A stretch of DNA of 64,000 bases. Source: Fodinibius sediminis (GTDB lineage Bacteria; Bacteroidota; Rhodothermia; Balneolales; Balneolaceae). Of the stretch, positions 36,456 through 44,878 are shown in pieces; position 1 is the first letter of the stretch, and each line of letters begins with the position of its first letter. Position numbers and translations under genes: made by a program. The stretch spans positions 310,001 to 374,000 of the forward strand of contig NZ_FXTH01000001.1 of the NCBI RefSeq assembly GCF_900182555.1, given 5' to 3'. The notes below the pieces were generated by a model that saw only the letters and a program-made list of their open reading frames with translations, had not been told where the DNA came from and ran no database searches.

Positions 36456-36983
36456 TTACGACGGTTCAGCCCTGGTTGATTCAATATTCACTTTTCGCTC
36501 TATCGGAATAGGTCGTTTAAAATCATCCAGCACCGGACTGCGGGCATCCGCCCGGTTAATCATTTTAATAATTTGGACTTCCGGAGCCGGACTTTCAATC
36601 CTTACCTCATATCGCAGTGCTTTAAAACCCGGCGGATCGTCGGTCAGGCCGAACTGGCCGCGAGCATCAAAATCCGATTCCACGAAGACCTCAATATGGT
36701 CGACAGGAATTTCCATCACCGCCGCCTGCTGGGCATATCCCATGGCCAGGCAACTGCCCAGCGCAGCCCGTTCAAAGATACCCGGTCCAGGACCAGCATC
36801 ATTGCCGCCTTCCGCCTCTCCTATGTCACAGACCAACGTTTTGGAGCCGCTTTCAATTTCGCAGGTTGTTCCGTCTCGAATTTTTACTTTGGTCAAAGCC
36901 GTACTCTGTCCCACGGACGGCCGCATTTCAATGGCCTTCCTGTTCCTTTCATATGCCTTCTTTATGGTTTTGGAATCTGACAT
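36456..36983 (-). CDS. OsmC-family protein
   Basis: The ~175-residue protein shows the OsmC/Ohr fold with GPGPGIFERAALGSCLAMGY, in which the Cys is the first redox Cys of the family, and EVQIIKMINRADARSPVLDD at the end, where the second Cys position is Ser. Members with SPV instead of CPV are common and may not reduce hydroperoxides by the usual Cys pair. The ATG at 36983 is taken since the 12 codons upstream look unrelated. Function in peroxide or thiol metabolism is inferred from fold. Confidence 0.78.
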   Translation of the reverse strand: MSDSKTIKKAYERNRKAIEMRPSVGQSTALTKVKIRDGTTCEIESGSKTLVCDIGEAEGGNDAGPGPGIFERAALGSCLAMGYAQQAAVMEIPVDHIEVFVESDFDARGQFGLTDDPPGFKALRYEVRIESPAPEVQIIKMINRADARSPVLDDFKRPIPIERKVNIESTRAEPS

Positions 36984-37050
36984 ACCATTCTTTGCCTGTT
37001 TACAGTTACAATAAAACACTGTGCCACAAAAACCGGATACGAGGTAGTGG

Positions 37051-37581
37051 CTAGTGAAGGTTAAATTTTGCCTTCAGTTTTTCCGGAGAAATAACTTTCA
37101 CTCCAAAGGAATCGCGCCCAACAAACGGTTTATGCAACCGTGGAAGCCCTGAACCAGCCGGCACTTCAACCAACGCCGCACCGTTTCCGGAGGCACTGCC
37201 TTCTGATGCCTCGCCGGCACTGTTCTGGAGCGTCACCCAGCACATTGTCTCTCCCACCTCAAGCCCCGTTGCCAGTCCCGTATTATCAAAGATGGTTATC
37301 TGGGGATTTGTAACCGACCATTCCCACGTCCATATGCTGCGATCGAGTTCATGAAAGGGGACTTTATCTCCCCGGGCAAGCACGGCCAAGGCCGTAAATT
37401 GCTTTTCCTCCCCTTTTACAATGCTGTGGTCTTCCGGTGTTATCTCTATACCAACAACCTCAATATCCTGCTCATTGCCACTGGTAGTGCTGTCGCATCC
37501 AACCGCTGCCAGCAATGCCAGCAACAACATACTGAATCCATTAACAAATAGCCTTTTACAACAAATTCCTGCATACTTCAT
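37051..37581 (-). CDS. Lipoprotein with Ig-like domain
   Basis: The 176-residue protein has a signal peptide with a lipobox (LLLALLAAVGC) and a segment VVGIEITPEDHSIVKGEEKQ followed by FTALAVLARG, typical of bacterial Ig-like (BIG2-type) domains. It ends in a basic, non-repetitive tail. No partner is evident. Its upstream region contains a 26-bp tandem duplication that doubles the AAAGGAAA ribosome-binding sequence. Confidence 0.7.
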   Translation of the reverse strand: MKYAGICCKRLFVNGFSMLLLALLAAVGCDSTTSGNEQDIEVVGIEITPEDHSIVKGEEKQFTALAVLARGDKVPFHELDRSIWTWEWSVTNPQITIFDNTGLATGLEVGETMCWVTLQNSAGEASEGSASGNGAALVEVPAGSGLPRLHKPFVGRDSFGVKVISPEKLKAKFNLH

Positions 37582-37631
37582 AATAAATCTATTTCCTTTA
37601 CTATGATAATAAATCTATTTCCTTTACTATG
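37582..37631 (-). repeat. Tandem 26-bp duplication carrying the ribosome-binding site
   Basis: AATAAATCTATTTCCTTTAC-TATG occurs at 37582-37605 and again at 37608-37631, with AT between. On the minus strand each copy gives a purine-rich AAAGGAAA about 14 bases apart from the repeat end; the copy next to the start serves the lipoprotein gene. Confidence 0.85.
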
Positions 37632-38105
37632 CTTATTCAATGAACTGCACTTCTGTAATGGTCGTGTACAGGCGTTCTGGAGTTTTCCTTTTGTCAATCT
37701 ATTCCGTACTTCTCTCAAGACCAAGTTTCCGAAGGTCAACAACAGGTAAACAAAGGTGGGAGATTGGTAAACATGAGGTTAGTACCCCCGGCTGCGAACG
37801 GTTTTTCAGTGCACGATGCCGGTTGTCATCTCGATGAGCAGCTCTACGGGGATTGACTGCTGCAGGAGGAGACAGCATGGAACACGGGGTCCCCGCTGAG
37901 ATTTCGGGAATGCAGCATATTCTGCTGTCGGCCGCCCGAGCATCCATGCATCTCGAGCAGGCACAGCCTGGACTCACCAGTGAAACAGCTCAGAACAGTT
38001 GCATTGGCCAATCCAGGGATGATGCCATGCAGCAGGTCATCGGATTGCAGGGGACGCCCGGAACAAGCATCAGTAAGAAAAGCATGGGCCGGGTAGACCC
38101 CGGTA
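37632..38105. other. 474 bases without a recognisable gene
   Basis: Short overlapping open frames exist on both strands (longest about 100 codons), but none shows a known domain, a credible ribosome-binding site or codon usage like the neighbours. One minus-strand frame around 37880-38100 looks protein-like, then is broken by a stop, so a decayed gene is possible. Confidence 0.45.
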
Positions 38106-38780
38106 CTATTTCGGTATGGGCTGTATTAACTGGGGATCGTCATTTTCCTTGTCATTGACCTCTTCAGAGACGCGGTTTACCGCCATTTGACTCATCGGGT
38201 ACGACTGGATGAGCCGGTCCAGGGTGCGCTCGTCCAGGGCGTCCTCACCGAGCCATGTACTGTGATATTCCCTGTCAATAATCACCGGCATCCGTTCTCC
38301 CACCGGCTGTACGAGAGCATTCGCTTCCGTGGTAAGCATCGAACAGGAATACACATCGCGCCCGGAGGAGGATTTCCAGACCGTGTAGATGCCTGCCAAT
38401 GCCATCAGCTGGTTGGAGAGTAAACGAATATAAAAAGGCGTGTTTTTCTTTTTGGTTGTCTTCCACTTGTAAAAACCGGATGCCGGTATCAGGCAACGCC
38501 TTTTTTCCAGGCATTCGATTTTCCACTCCTCCTCTTGAATCTCGCCGAGGGTAACTTCGTAATTCTCAGCTCCGGATCGCTCATTTTCGGCATCCGGCGG
38601 AATCAGTCCCCAAATAAAATTATTGATCTTTCGCTGCCCTTCCTCCCGGTATACGGCCGAAATCAATGATCCCGGGGTGATGTTGAAATGCGACTCAAAA
38701 TAATCCTCGCGCTCAGAATGAACCTTGAACTGGTGTTCCACTTCCTCTTTGGTGGCTTGGAAAACAAATCGATCGCTCAT
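38106..38780 (-). CDS. SRAP (YedK/HMCES-like) protein lacking catalytic residues
   Basis: The 224-residue protein keeps the SRAP fold pattern (FNITPGSLISAVYREE, FIWGLIPPDAEN, EKRRCLIPASGFYKWK, ERMPVIIDREYHSTWL). The active site is changed: it starts MSDRF where the family has MCGRF, so Ser2 replaces the Cys that crosslinks abasic DNA; GFYEW is GFYKW; and the His of the IHxRMP motif is Gly. The frame is intact and of normal length. It may bind DNA without crosslinking, or have another job. The call to the family is firm, the function is not. Confidence 0.85.
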   Translation of the reverse strand: MSDRFVFQATKEEVEHQFKVHSEREDYFESHFNITPGSLISAVYREEGQRKINNFIWGLIPPDAENERSGAENYEVTLGEIQEEEWKIECLEKRRCLIPASGFYKWKTTKKKNTPFYIRLLSNQLMALAGIYTVWKSSSGRDVYSCSMLTTEANALVQPVGERMPVIIDREYHSTWLGEDALDERTLDRLIQSYPMSQMAVNRVSEEVNDKENDDPQLIQPIPK

Positions 38781-38878
38781 AGCTTTGGTTTTATTTTAGT
38801 CTTTTCAACTTTTAGCATAGATTGCAGGCTCCGTTATATTACAGTAACTGCAGCTGAACTCCCAATGTTTCCTTCTTT

Positions 38879-39808
38879 ATGAATTTATTTTTCAACCCCC
38901 AGGAACAGCGCCTGAGGGCCGGCTGGCGAGTCCTCATTCAGTTTATTCTAATGTTCTTTCTGGCCGGCTTTGCCACGCTCGGAATCAACAATCTCTGGCA
39001 AAGCTCCCTCAGTGTTGCCTCTACCCTCGGTCAGTTTATCGGGGTTTCAGCAAGTATCCTGATAGCGGCCCACCTGCTGGACAAACGTCCTGTTAAAGGC
39101 TACGGCCTCTCCTTTGACTCCCGCTGGTGGATCGAATTTTTTGCAGGCGCGGTCATTGCCGGTGGAGCTATCAGTGTCATTTTTGTATTCGAATGGCAGA
39201 TGGGCTGGCTCTCCATAACCGGCTACGGATGGGAGTCCATGGGCAATACCTCTTTTGGGGCAGCAATATTGAGCTCATTAACAGCCATGCTGCTGGTCGG
39301 CTTTTACGAAGAATGGTTTTCACGCGGTTATCAGCTGCTGAATCTGGCCGAAGGTCTGCGCTACCCCTGGCTGGGCACGGGGGGAGCTGTAGCCATAGCC
39401 ACCCTGGCAACCTCCCTCCTGTTCGGAGCTCTTCATTACTACAATCCCAATGCATCAACGGTTTCCACCTTTAACATTGTGCTGGCAGGCATAGTCCTGG
39501 CCCTTCCCTATATTCTAACCGGCAGTCTGGGGCTGTCGGTGGGACTGCATTTCAGCTGGAATTTCATGCAGGGTTCCATTTTTGGATTTCCCGTGAGTGG
39601 TACCCATCTTGATGGCTCCCTGATTCAGATAGCCCAGAAGGGAACCCCTTTCTGGACGGGAGGAGCCTTTGGTCCCGAGGCAGGCATGATCGGCATTTTC
39701 GGCATGGCAATAATGGCGGGTGGTACCTACGTTTATATTATGATGGCGGGTTACGAATGCTCCATTGCAGAACTTTTTGAAAAAGAGCGCTCATCGCCTG
39801 CAAATTGA
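38879..39808 (+). CDS. CPBP-family intramembrane metalloprotease-like protein
   Basis: The 309-residue membrane protein has all three CPBP (Rce1-like) motifs: EEWFSR, FGALHYY with His, and HFSWN. CPBP proteins are intramembrane glutamic proteases; some act in bacteriocin maturation or immunity, most have no known substrate. Multiple transmembrane helices are visible (LIQFILMFFLAGFATLGI and others). It begins 98 bases after and divergent from the SRAP gene. Confidence 0.87.
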   Translation: MNLFFNPQEQRLRAGWRVLIQFILMFFLAGFATLGINNLWQSSLSVASTLGQFIGVSASILIAAHLLDKRPVKGYGLSFDSRWWIEFFAGAVIAGGAISVIFVFEWQMGWLSITGYGWESMGNTSFGAAILSSLTAMLLVGFYEEWFSRGYQLLNLAEGLRYPWLGTGGAVAIATLATSLLFGALHYYNPNASTVSTFNIVLAGIVLALPYILTGSLGLSVGLHFSWNFMQGSIFGFPVSGTHLDGSLIQIAQKGTPFWTGGAFGPEAGMIGIFGMAIMAGGTYVYIMMAGYECSIAELFEKERSSPAN

Positions 39809-39916
39809 GATGAGCAAGCCCTATAAGTTTTGTATATTCTGCTACCTGATGAATATCGTTTGCACTTGAAACGATAGATATTGAAAGATAATGTTAATTA
39901 AAAAAAGGCTGGAACG

Positions 39917-41290
39917 TTGAAGTTTGAAGAAATGAACTTAAGCCCCAATATCATGAGCGGGCTGCAAGATCTAAACTACACTGAACTTACTGAACTGCAG
40001 GAAAAGGCCCTTCCCACGATACTGGAAGGAAAGGATGCGCTGATCAAGGCTGAACCGGGTAAAAGCAAAAATGCTACCTTTGTCATCCCGGCGCTTGCCA
40101 AAATTGATGCCAAGGAGAACGTTGTGGACACAACCACCCTTGTTATTACCCCCAACGCCTCAGAATCTCAGCAGATTGATGAGTTGATTTGGGCCATGGG
40201 GTACCATGCTCAAATAGAATGTGCTTCCATTGACTTGGACGGGGATGAAGAGGAACAGAAACAACTTCTGAAAGATGCTCCCCAGGTTATTGTCGGAAAT
40301 CCGGGTCCCCTGCTTAATCTTCTGCAGGATCTGCGCTACGTTTTCCGTAATGTGGATTATCTTGTCATTGATGAGCTGGACAAACTGATTTCCCTGGATT
40401 TGATGGACAGGGTTCAAAACATCCTCAAGCGGGTCCTCTCAAAACACCAAACCCTTATTTTCACAAGTGATCTGACTAAAGAGGTGGAAGACTTTGCTGA
40501 AAAGAACCTGGAGGAAGGGGAAGCCATTGGATTTGATCCTGCCGAAACGCAGGTGCTCAACAAGCCGCCGGAAGTACCCGATAATTTATCACAGGGTTAT
40601 ATCTATGTGCCCAATCGCATGAAGATAAGCACTTTCATGGCTCATATCGAGGAATCTTCCGACGATCGATGTGTCATTTTTACGGCCTCCAAAAGGGGCA
40701 CGGACCGGCTTTACAAGATACTGCGGAAGAACAACTTCAAAGCTACGAGCCTTCACGGCAAATTATCTGACAAGAAACGGGCACAGCGCCTTGCCAATTT
40801 TACCAACGGAGACGTTCAGTTTTTGCTGGTTGCAGACATCTCTGCCGCCGCACTGAATATCAGCGATGTCAAACAGATCATTAACTATGATGTGCCCGGC
40901 GATCCCGATGAATATCGCTACCGCACCGGACTGGTGAGCAGCGGCAAAGCCGCGCGTATTGTATCGCTGGTCTCCAAACAGGATCGCAGCGATATTAACA
41001 AGCTTGAAAAAGAACTGGGACAGGTTCCCAAAGAGATGGACCTTCCGGACAAGGTTAAGCAGAAATTAAAAGAACGCCGTCAAAAGAAAAAGAAGTCCAA
41101 GTCCAAGTCCAAGTCCAAGAAAAGGCGCGGCGGCAATGGCAAAAAACAGCAGCAAAAGAAAAAGAAAAGCAACGGCATGGAGTTACCGCGGCCCAGCTAT
41201 GATAAGCTCAGCGGCGGGAAAAGCGGAAAAAGCACCAAGAAGGATAAAAAGACCGGTGTAATAGAAATGCTCAAGAACCTGTTTTCCTGA
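39917..41290 (+). CDS. DEAD-box-like protein with degenerate helicase motifs
   Basis: The 457-residue protein has the two-domain DEAD-box layout: a Q-motif-like start (MKFEEMNLSPNIMSGLQDLN) and domain 2 (CVIFTASKRGTDRLYKILRK). But motif I is AEPGKSKN (45-52) rather than AxxGxGKT, DEAD is DELD (152-155), SAT is SDL (184-186), motif V reads DISAAALNI, and motif VI is YRYRTGLVSSGKA. ATP hydrolysis seems unlikely. A Lys/Ser/Gln-rich tail (from ~380), which should bind RNA, contains four AAGTCC units. The start is TTG at 39917; an ATG at 39932 is the alternative. Confidence 0.82.
   Translation: MKFEEMNLSPNIMSGLQDLNYTELTELQEKALPTILEGKDALIKAEPGKSKNATFVIPALAKIDAKENVVDTTTLVITPNASESQQIDELIWAMGYHAQIECASIDLDGDEEEQKQLLKDAPQVIVGNPGPLLNLLQDLRYVFRNVDYLVIDELDKLISLDLMDRVQNILKRVLSKHQTLIFTSDLTKEVEDFAEKNLEEGEAIGFDPAETQVLNKPPEVPDNLSQGYIYVPNRMKISTFMAHIEESSDDRCVIFTASKRGTDRLYKILRKNNFKATSLHGKLSDKKRAQRLANFTNGDVQFLLVADISAAALNISDVKQIINYDVPGDPDEYRYRTGLVSSGKAARIVSLVSKQDRSDINKLEKELGQVPKEMDLPDKVKQKLKERRQKKKKSKSKSKSKKRRGGNGKKQQQKKKKSNGMELPRPSYDKLSGGKSGKSTKKDKKTGVIEMLKNLFS
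41093..41116 (+). repeat. (AAGTCC)4 hexanucleotide repeat in the coding tail
   Basis: Four perfect AAGTCC units (41093-41116), continuing with AAG, encode Lys-Ser repeats in the basic tail of the DEAD-box-like protein. Changes in copy number would keep the frame. Confidence 0.85.
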
Positions 41291-41312
41291 TGCTGTAAAA
41301 AGAAAACCATAC

Positions 41313-41354
41313 ACTCATCGGAAGCCTCCTGTTAAAGAAAGGCTTCCGGTGAGT
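41313..41354. terminator. Hairpin terminator after the DEAD-box-like gene
   Basis: Bases 41313-41327 pair with 41340-41354 (15 bp, one G-U) around a 12-base loop. The T-rich side is on the minus strand, so it may mainly end the Spt-type gene transcript, which arrives from the right. Confidence 0.6.
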
Positions 41355-41446
41355 TAAAGAATCGCGCTCCTGCCTTTCTGCTATCCGATGGGCACCTCAC
41401 TGGATTGAAAATCCGGAACCTAATGCCGCGCAGGAAATGCTCTTTC

Positions 41447-42688
41447 CTAAGCCGTCATTTTCTTTTGGAGCTCGGCGCCAACATCTCTGAGAGCCACATC
41501 CTTGATAGCTTCGAAGCCATCAAGCGTCTGCCGGATATGTTCCTCGGTATGGGCCGCGGTAGGAATCAAGCGGATAAGCACCGTCCCCTTCGGAACAACC
41601 GGGTAGGTCACCCCACTTACAAATACGCCATGCTCCTCGCGCAACTTGCGCATAATCAGCTGGCATAAATCCGTACTGCCCTTGGTCAATACTGGTGTTA
41701 CCGGGCATTCAGCCGGAAGCACATTATAGCCAATCTCACGAAGACCACTGCGCAGCATATTGGTGTTTTTCCACAATTGCTCTCTCCATTCAGGATGTTT
41801 GCGGATCAGCTCCAGTCGCTTGCGGGCAGACTTGACAATCGGCATGGGTACCGACTTGGCAAAAATCTGACTCCGGGCATTGGCTTTCAGAAACTCCACT
41901 ACCCGCTTTTCGGTTGCTACGAAAGCACCGATCAGCGCAAAGGCCTTGGCAAAGGTACCGAAATAGATGTCAATCCCGTCATGGCAGCCCAGGTGTGTAC
42001 CGGTACCCGATCCGTCTTTTCCCATGGTTCCGACCCCATGCGCATCATCTACCAGCAGCCGGAAGGGATATTTTTCTTTAAGCGCAATCATTTCTTCCAG
42101 TATGCCCAGATCACCGGTCATCCCGAAAGCCCCCTCGGTAACCACCAGCACGGAGGAATTGGGTTTGGCATTGCGGTGAGCACGTTTCAGCTGTTTTTCA
42201 AAACTTTTAATGTCATTGTGCTTGAAAACAAACTTTTCAGCCATTGCCAGCTGCTTGCCGTCCACGATACAGGCATGGCTCAATTCATCATAAATAAGAA
42301 TATCATTGCGATCTACCAGCGCATGGATAACACTCATGATACCCTGGTAGCCGTAGTTTAACAGCAGCGCATCCGGCTTATGAACAAAATCGGCAAGTTC
42401 TTCTTCCAGCTTCTCGTGCTCTGTGGAATTTCCCGTCATCAGCCGGGCTCCCATGGGACTGCTCAAACTGTAGTCCTGAGCAATTTTGGCATCATATTTC
42501 CTTACCTCTTCATTGCTTCCTACACCGAGATAATCATTGATACTCCATACAATTACTTCTTTGTCATTGAATTGCATGGTAGGGCCCAGGGGTCCCTCCA
42601 GTTTAGGAAACGTATAATATCCATATCCCTCAGAAGTAAACTCCCCCAAGGGACTGGGTCTGCACTGAAGCTTATCAAATAAATCCAT
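41447..42688 (-). CDS. Serine palmitoyltransferase-like PLP enzyme (alpha-oxoamine synthase)
   Basis: The 413-residue protein belongs to the alpha-oxoamine synthases; GTFAKAF contains the PLP Lys and LLVDDAHGVGTMGK the pyridine-binding Asp. The start (MDLFDKLQCRPSPLGEF, then GYGYYTFPKLEGPLGP) and MGARLMTGNSTEHEKLE match the Bacteroidota Spt type, which condenses serine with palmitoyl-CoA in sphingolipid synthesis. KBL or BioF activity is the alternative, since these share all catalytic residues. No other sphingolipid gene lies in the window. It is a single gene. Confidence 0.75.
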   Translation of the reverse strand: MDLFDKLQCRPSPLGEFTSEGYGYYTFPKLEGPLGPTMQFNDKEVIVWSINDYLGVGSNEEVRKYDAKIAQDYSLSSPMGARLMTGNSTEHEKLEEELADFVHKPDALLLNYGYQGIMSVIHALVDRNDILIYDELSHACIVDGKQLAMAEKFVFKHNDIKSFEKQLKRAHRNAKPNSSVLVVTEGAFGMTGDLGILEEMIALKEKYPFRLLVDDAHGVGTMGKDGSGTGTHLGCHDGIDIYFGTFAKAFALIGAFVATEKRVVEFLKANARSQIFAKSVPMPIVKSARKRLELIRKHPEWREQLWKNTNMLRSGLREIGYNVLPAECPVTPVLTKGSTDLCQLIMRKLREEHGVFVSGVTYPVVPKGTVLIRLIPTAAHTEEHIRQTLDGFEAIKDVALRDVGAELQKKMTA

Positions 42689-43103
42689 AGAACAACTAGA
42701 ATACTTGCTTTGGTTATAAAGTGTATTGCCAACAAAAATAAGTGGGCCCTAAAAACATTTAAAAAAGGTAACGAAAATTACCCTCTTCTCAAAAATGGAA
42801 TACATTCCTGAATAATATGATAAATGCCTATTATTCCTGATGTTATCAAAAGGGTTCTTTATTTTTTTGATATGTGGGACATAGATCGACCGCCAACTGC
42901 CTCCACTCTTCCAACTGAAAATCTATTCTGCATCCCCGCTTCAGCCTCATCTGCCAGCGCTTGCCCATATCTCCAAAGTACAATTGATATGATAAAAAAA
43001 GTAAATATTCTTTAAGGTAATATTAATTACATCTCCATTAGTTGCATATATCAACTAAGGTGCGTTTCTTAGGTCCCTTTATAAATTGTAAACACACGAA
43101 ACC
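42689..43103. other. 415-base divergent intergenic region
   Basis: It separates the Spt-like gene (minus) from marR (plus). It holds a GGTAA/TTACC dyad near 42768 and the MarR-type palindrome at 43038. The rest is A/T-rich and has no gene I can support. Confidence 0.5.
43038..43058 (+). promoter_or_regulatory. MarR-type operator palindrome
   Basis: TTAGTTG-catatat-CAACTAA has perfect 7-bp arms and resembles typical MarR-family operators (TAGTTG...CAACTA). It ends 45 bases before the marR ATG, so autoregulation of the efflux operon is likely. Confidence 0.65.
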
Positions 43104-43559
43104 ATGTCCCTGAAACAGAAGCTATGCTGCCAGACCCTCAGTTGCAAAATGGGATTTACCGTAAAAAGCATTCTACGCATCCTGGAAAAAAAGTTCAGCC
43201 TTGAAAATATTGACCTGACTCTTGAACAATACTTTTTGCTCAACATATTAAACAACGAGGAAGGATTAATACTCCAGGACCTGTCTGAACTCCTCGATCG
43301 TGATAAGTCGGCTATAGCCAGACACTTAAACGGCCTGGAAAAAAAACACTTTGTAGCACGCACCACCGATCCTGATGATAAGCGACGCAAAATATTACTG
43401 ATCACCAAGGCCGGAGTACAGGTGCTGAAAGAAGCCCAAAAACTGGCGAAAGAAGTAAACCGGGAAATCACCCGTCATATTTCCGAAGAGGACCTTCAAC
43501 AGTTTGAGGCCACACTTGCCAGCATCTACGAATGCACAAATGCCGAAACGGCTTGTTGA
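43104..43559 (+). CDS. MarR-family transcriptional regulator
   Basis: The 151-residue winged-helix protein has YFLLNILNNEEGLILQDLSE, the recognition region LLDRDKSAIARHLNGLEKKH and the wing (RTTDPDDKRRKILLITKAG) of MarR. It should repress the following adaptor-RND-TolC genes until an inhibitor or drug binds. It is 54 bases upstream of the adaptor gene on the same strand, and the palindrome at 43038 lies in its promoter region. Confidence 0.92.
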   Translation: MSLKQKLCCQTLSCKMGFTVKSILRILEKKFSLENIDLTLEQYFLLNILNNEEGLILQDLSELLDRDKSAIARHLNGLEKKHFVARTTDPDDKRRKILLITKAGVQVLKEAQKLAKEVNREITRHISEEDLQQFEATLASIYECTNAETAC

Positions 43560-43613
43560 CCTCTTCAATTATCAGAAGAATTTAGCTCAACCAATTTATA
43601 AAACCATCATCCC

Positions 43614-44819
43614 ATGACGTTTAAGCACCAAATCATTACAGGACTACTTGTTATCGCAGCAGCCCCATTCCTTGTTGTATCTTGCGGCGGCCCGGGGCAG
43701 CCGGGCATGCAGGACGGCCCGCAGCAGGCACAGCCATATCCCGTACTGGAATTGCAGCCGCGATCCATCGAACTGACCAACAGCTATCCTGCCACCCTCG
43801 AAGGAATACAAACCGTTGAAATTCGTCCCAGGGTCCCCGGATACATTGTAGACATGCCGGTTGACGAAGGGGATGTGGTGCAGAAAGGCGAAACCCTTTT
43901 CAGGCTGAACAGCGAAGAGTACGAACAACAGGTGCGTTCGGCCGAGGCCGACATCAAGGCCGCCAAAGCAGCCATAAGCACGGCCGAGGATGAAGTTCAG
44001 CGACTGCGCAAGCTTGCCGACAAGGAGATCATCAGCAAATACCGGCTGCAGTCGGCCCGAAACAACCTCGAGTCGCAGCAGGCGGCACTGGCCCAGGCTC
44101 AGGCGGTACTCGAAAATGCGCAGGTCAACCTGGGGTATACCAATGTTAAAAGTCCCACTGATGGCGTCATGGGTAACATCCCCTACCGAATAGGAAGCCT
44201 GGTAAACAGCGGCATCGCCAAACCTATGACCGTCATTTCCAACATCTCCCAAATATATGCCTACTTTTCCATGAGCGAGCGGGAGCTGCTGGAAATGTCG
44301 CAGCAGGTAGCCAGCGAGGAAGTCAACCAGACGCTTCAGCAACGTATTGCCAATATGCCCAGCGTCAACCTTATTCTTCCCGACAACTCCGTCTACGACC
44401 ATGAAGGGCGCCTGCGCCTTGCGAGCGGCCTGATTGACAAGACCACCGGTGCGGCCTCATTTCGCGCGGTGTTCCCCAATCCGCAGAACATTCTTAGAAG
44501 CGGGGGGTCAGGCAATGTGCAGATTCCCCTGCACCGCGACTCAGCCATTGTCATTCCCAAATCGGCTACCTACGAGATACAGAACAAGCAATTTGTATAT
44601 ACCGTAACCGACAGTAGCACTGTACAAAGCACCGAAATTTCAACTTTACCACTTTCCACCAAACAGCTGTACGTCGTGGAGGAGGGCCTTGCTGCGGGTA
44701 ATCAAATTGTCACCGCAGGCTTCGGCAATCTTCAGGACGGGACCGCCATCAAGCCCCGGCCCGTCAACGCTGACAGTTTGTACCAGGCAATGACGGTACA
44801 GGAACAGCCTGCCGATTAA
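43614..44819 (+). CDS. RND efflux periplasmic adaptor (membrane fusion protein)
   Basis: The 401-residue lipoprotein (signal LLVIAAAPFLVVSC, lipidated Cys) has the adaptor layout: lipoyl halves (VEIRPRVPGYIVDMPVDEGD), a coiled-coil hairpin (AEADIKAAKAAISTAEDEVQ), then ENAQVNLGYTNVKSPTDGVM and the beta-barrel. It links the inner-membrane pump to the TolC-type channel. First structural gene of the MarR-controlled operon. Confidence 0.94.
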   Translation: MTFKHQIITGLLVIAAAPFLVVSCGGPGQPGMQDGPQQAQPYPVLELQPRSIELTNSYPATLEGIQTVEIRPRVPGYIVDMPVDEGDVVQKGETLFRLNSEEYEQQVRSAEADIKAAKAAISTAEDEVQRLRKLADKEIISKYRLQSARNNLESQQAALAQAQAVLENAQVNLGYTNVKSPTDGVMGNIPYRIGSLVNSGIAKPMTVISNISQIYAYFSMSERELLEMSQQVASEEVNQTLQQRIANMPSVNLILPDNSVYDHEGRLRLASGLIDKTTGAASFRAVFPNPQNILRSGGSGNVQIPLHRDSAIVIPKSATYEIQNKQFVYTVTDSSTVQSTEISTLPLSTKQLYVVEEGLAAGNQIVTAGFGNLQDGTAIKPRPVNADSLYQAMTVQEQPAD

Positions 44820-44878
44820 GGTTGCACCCCCATTGTAGAAGGCCAAGCTTCAATTTTTAAGAATTTAATTTCATCATA

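Noticed and set aside
37853-38158. Open frame of about 100 codons on the plus strand
   Set aside because: It runs into the SRAP gene on the other strand, has no ribosome-binding site and no recognisable domain.
41400-41430. GGATTGAAAATCC, resembling a tRNA-Phe anticodon stem-loop
   Set aside because: No acceptor stem, D arm or TTCGANT loop can be built around it.
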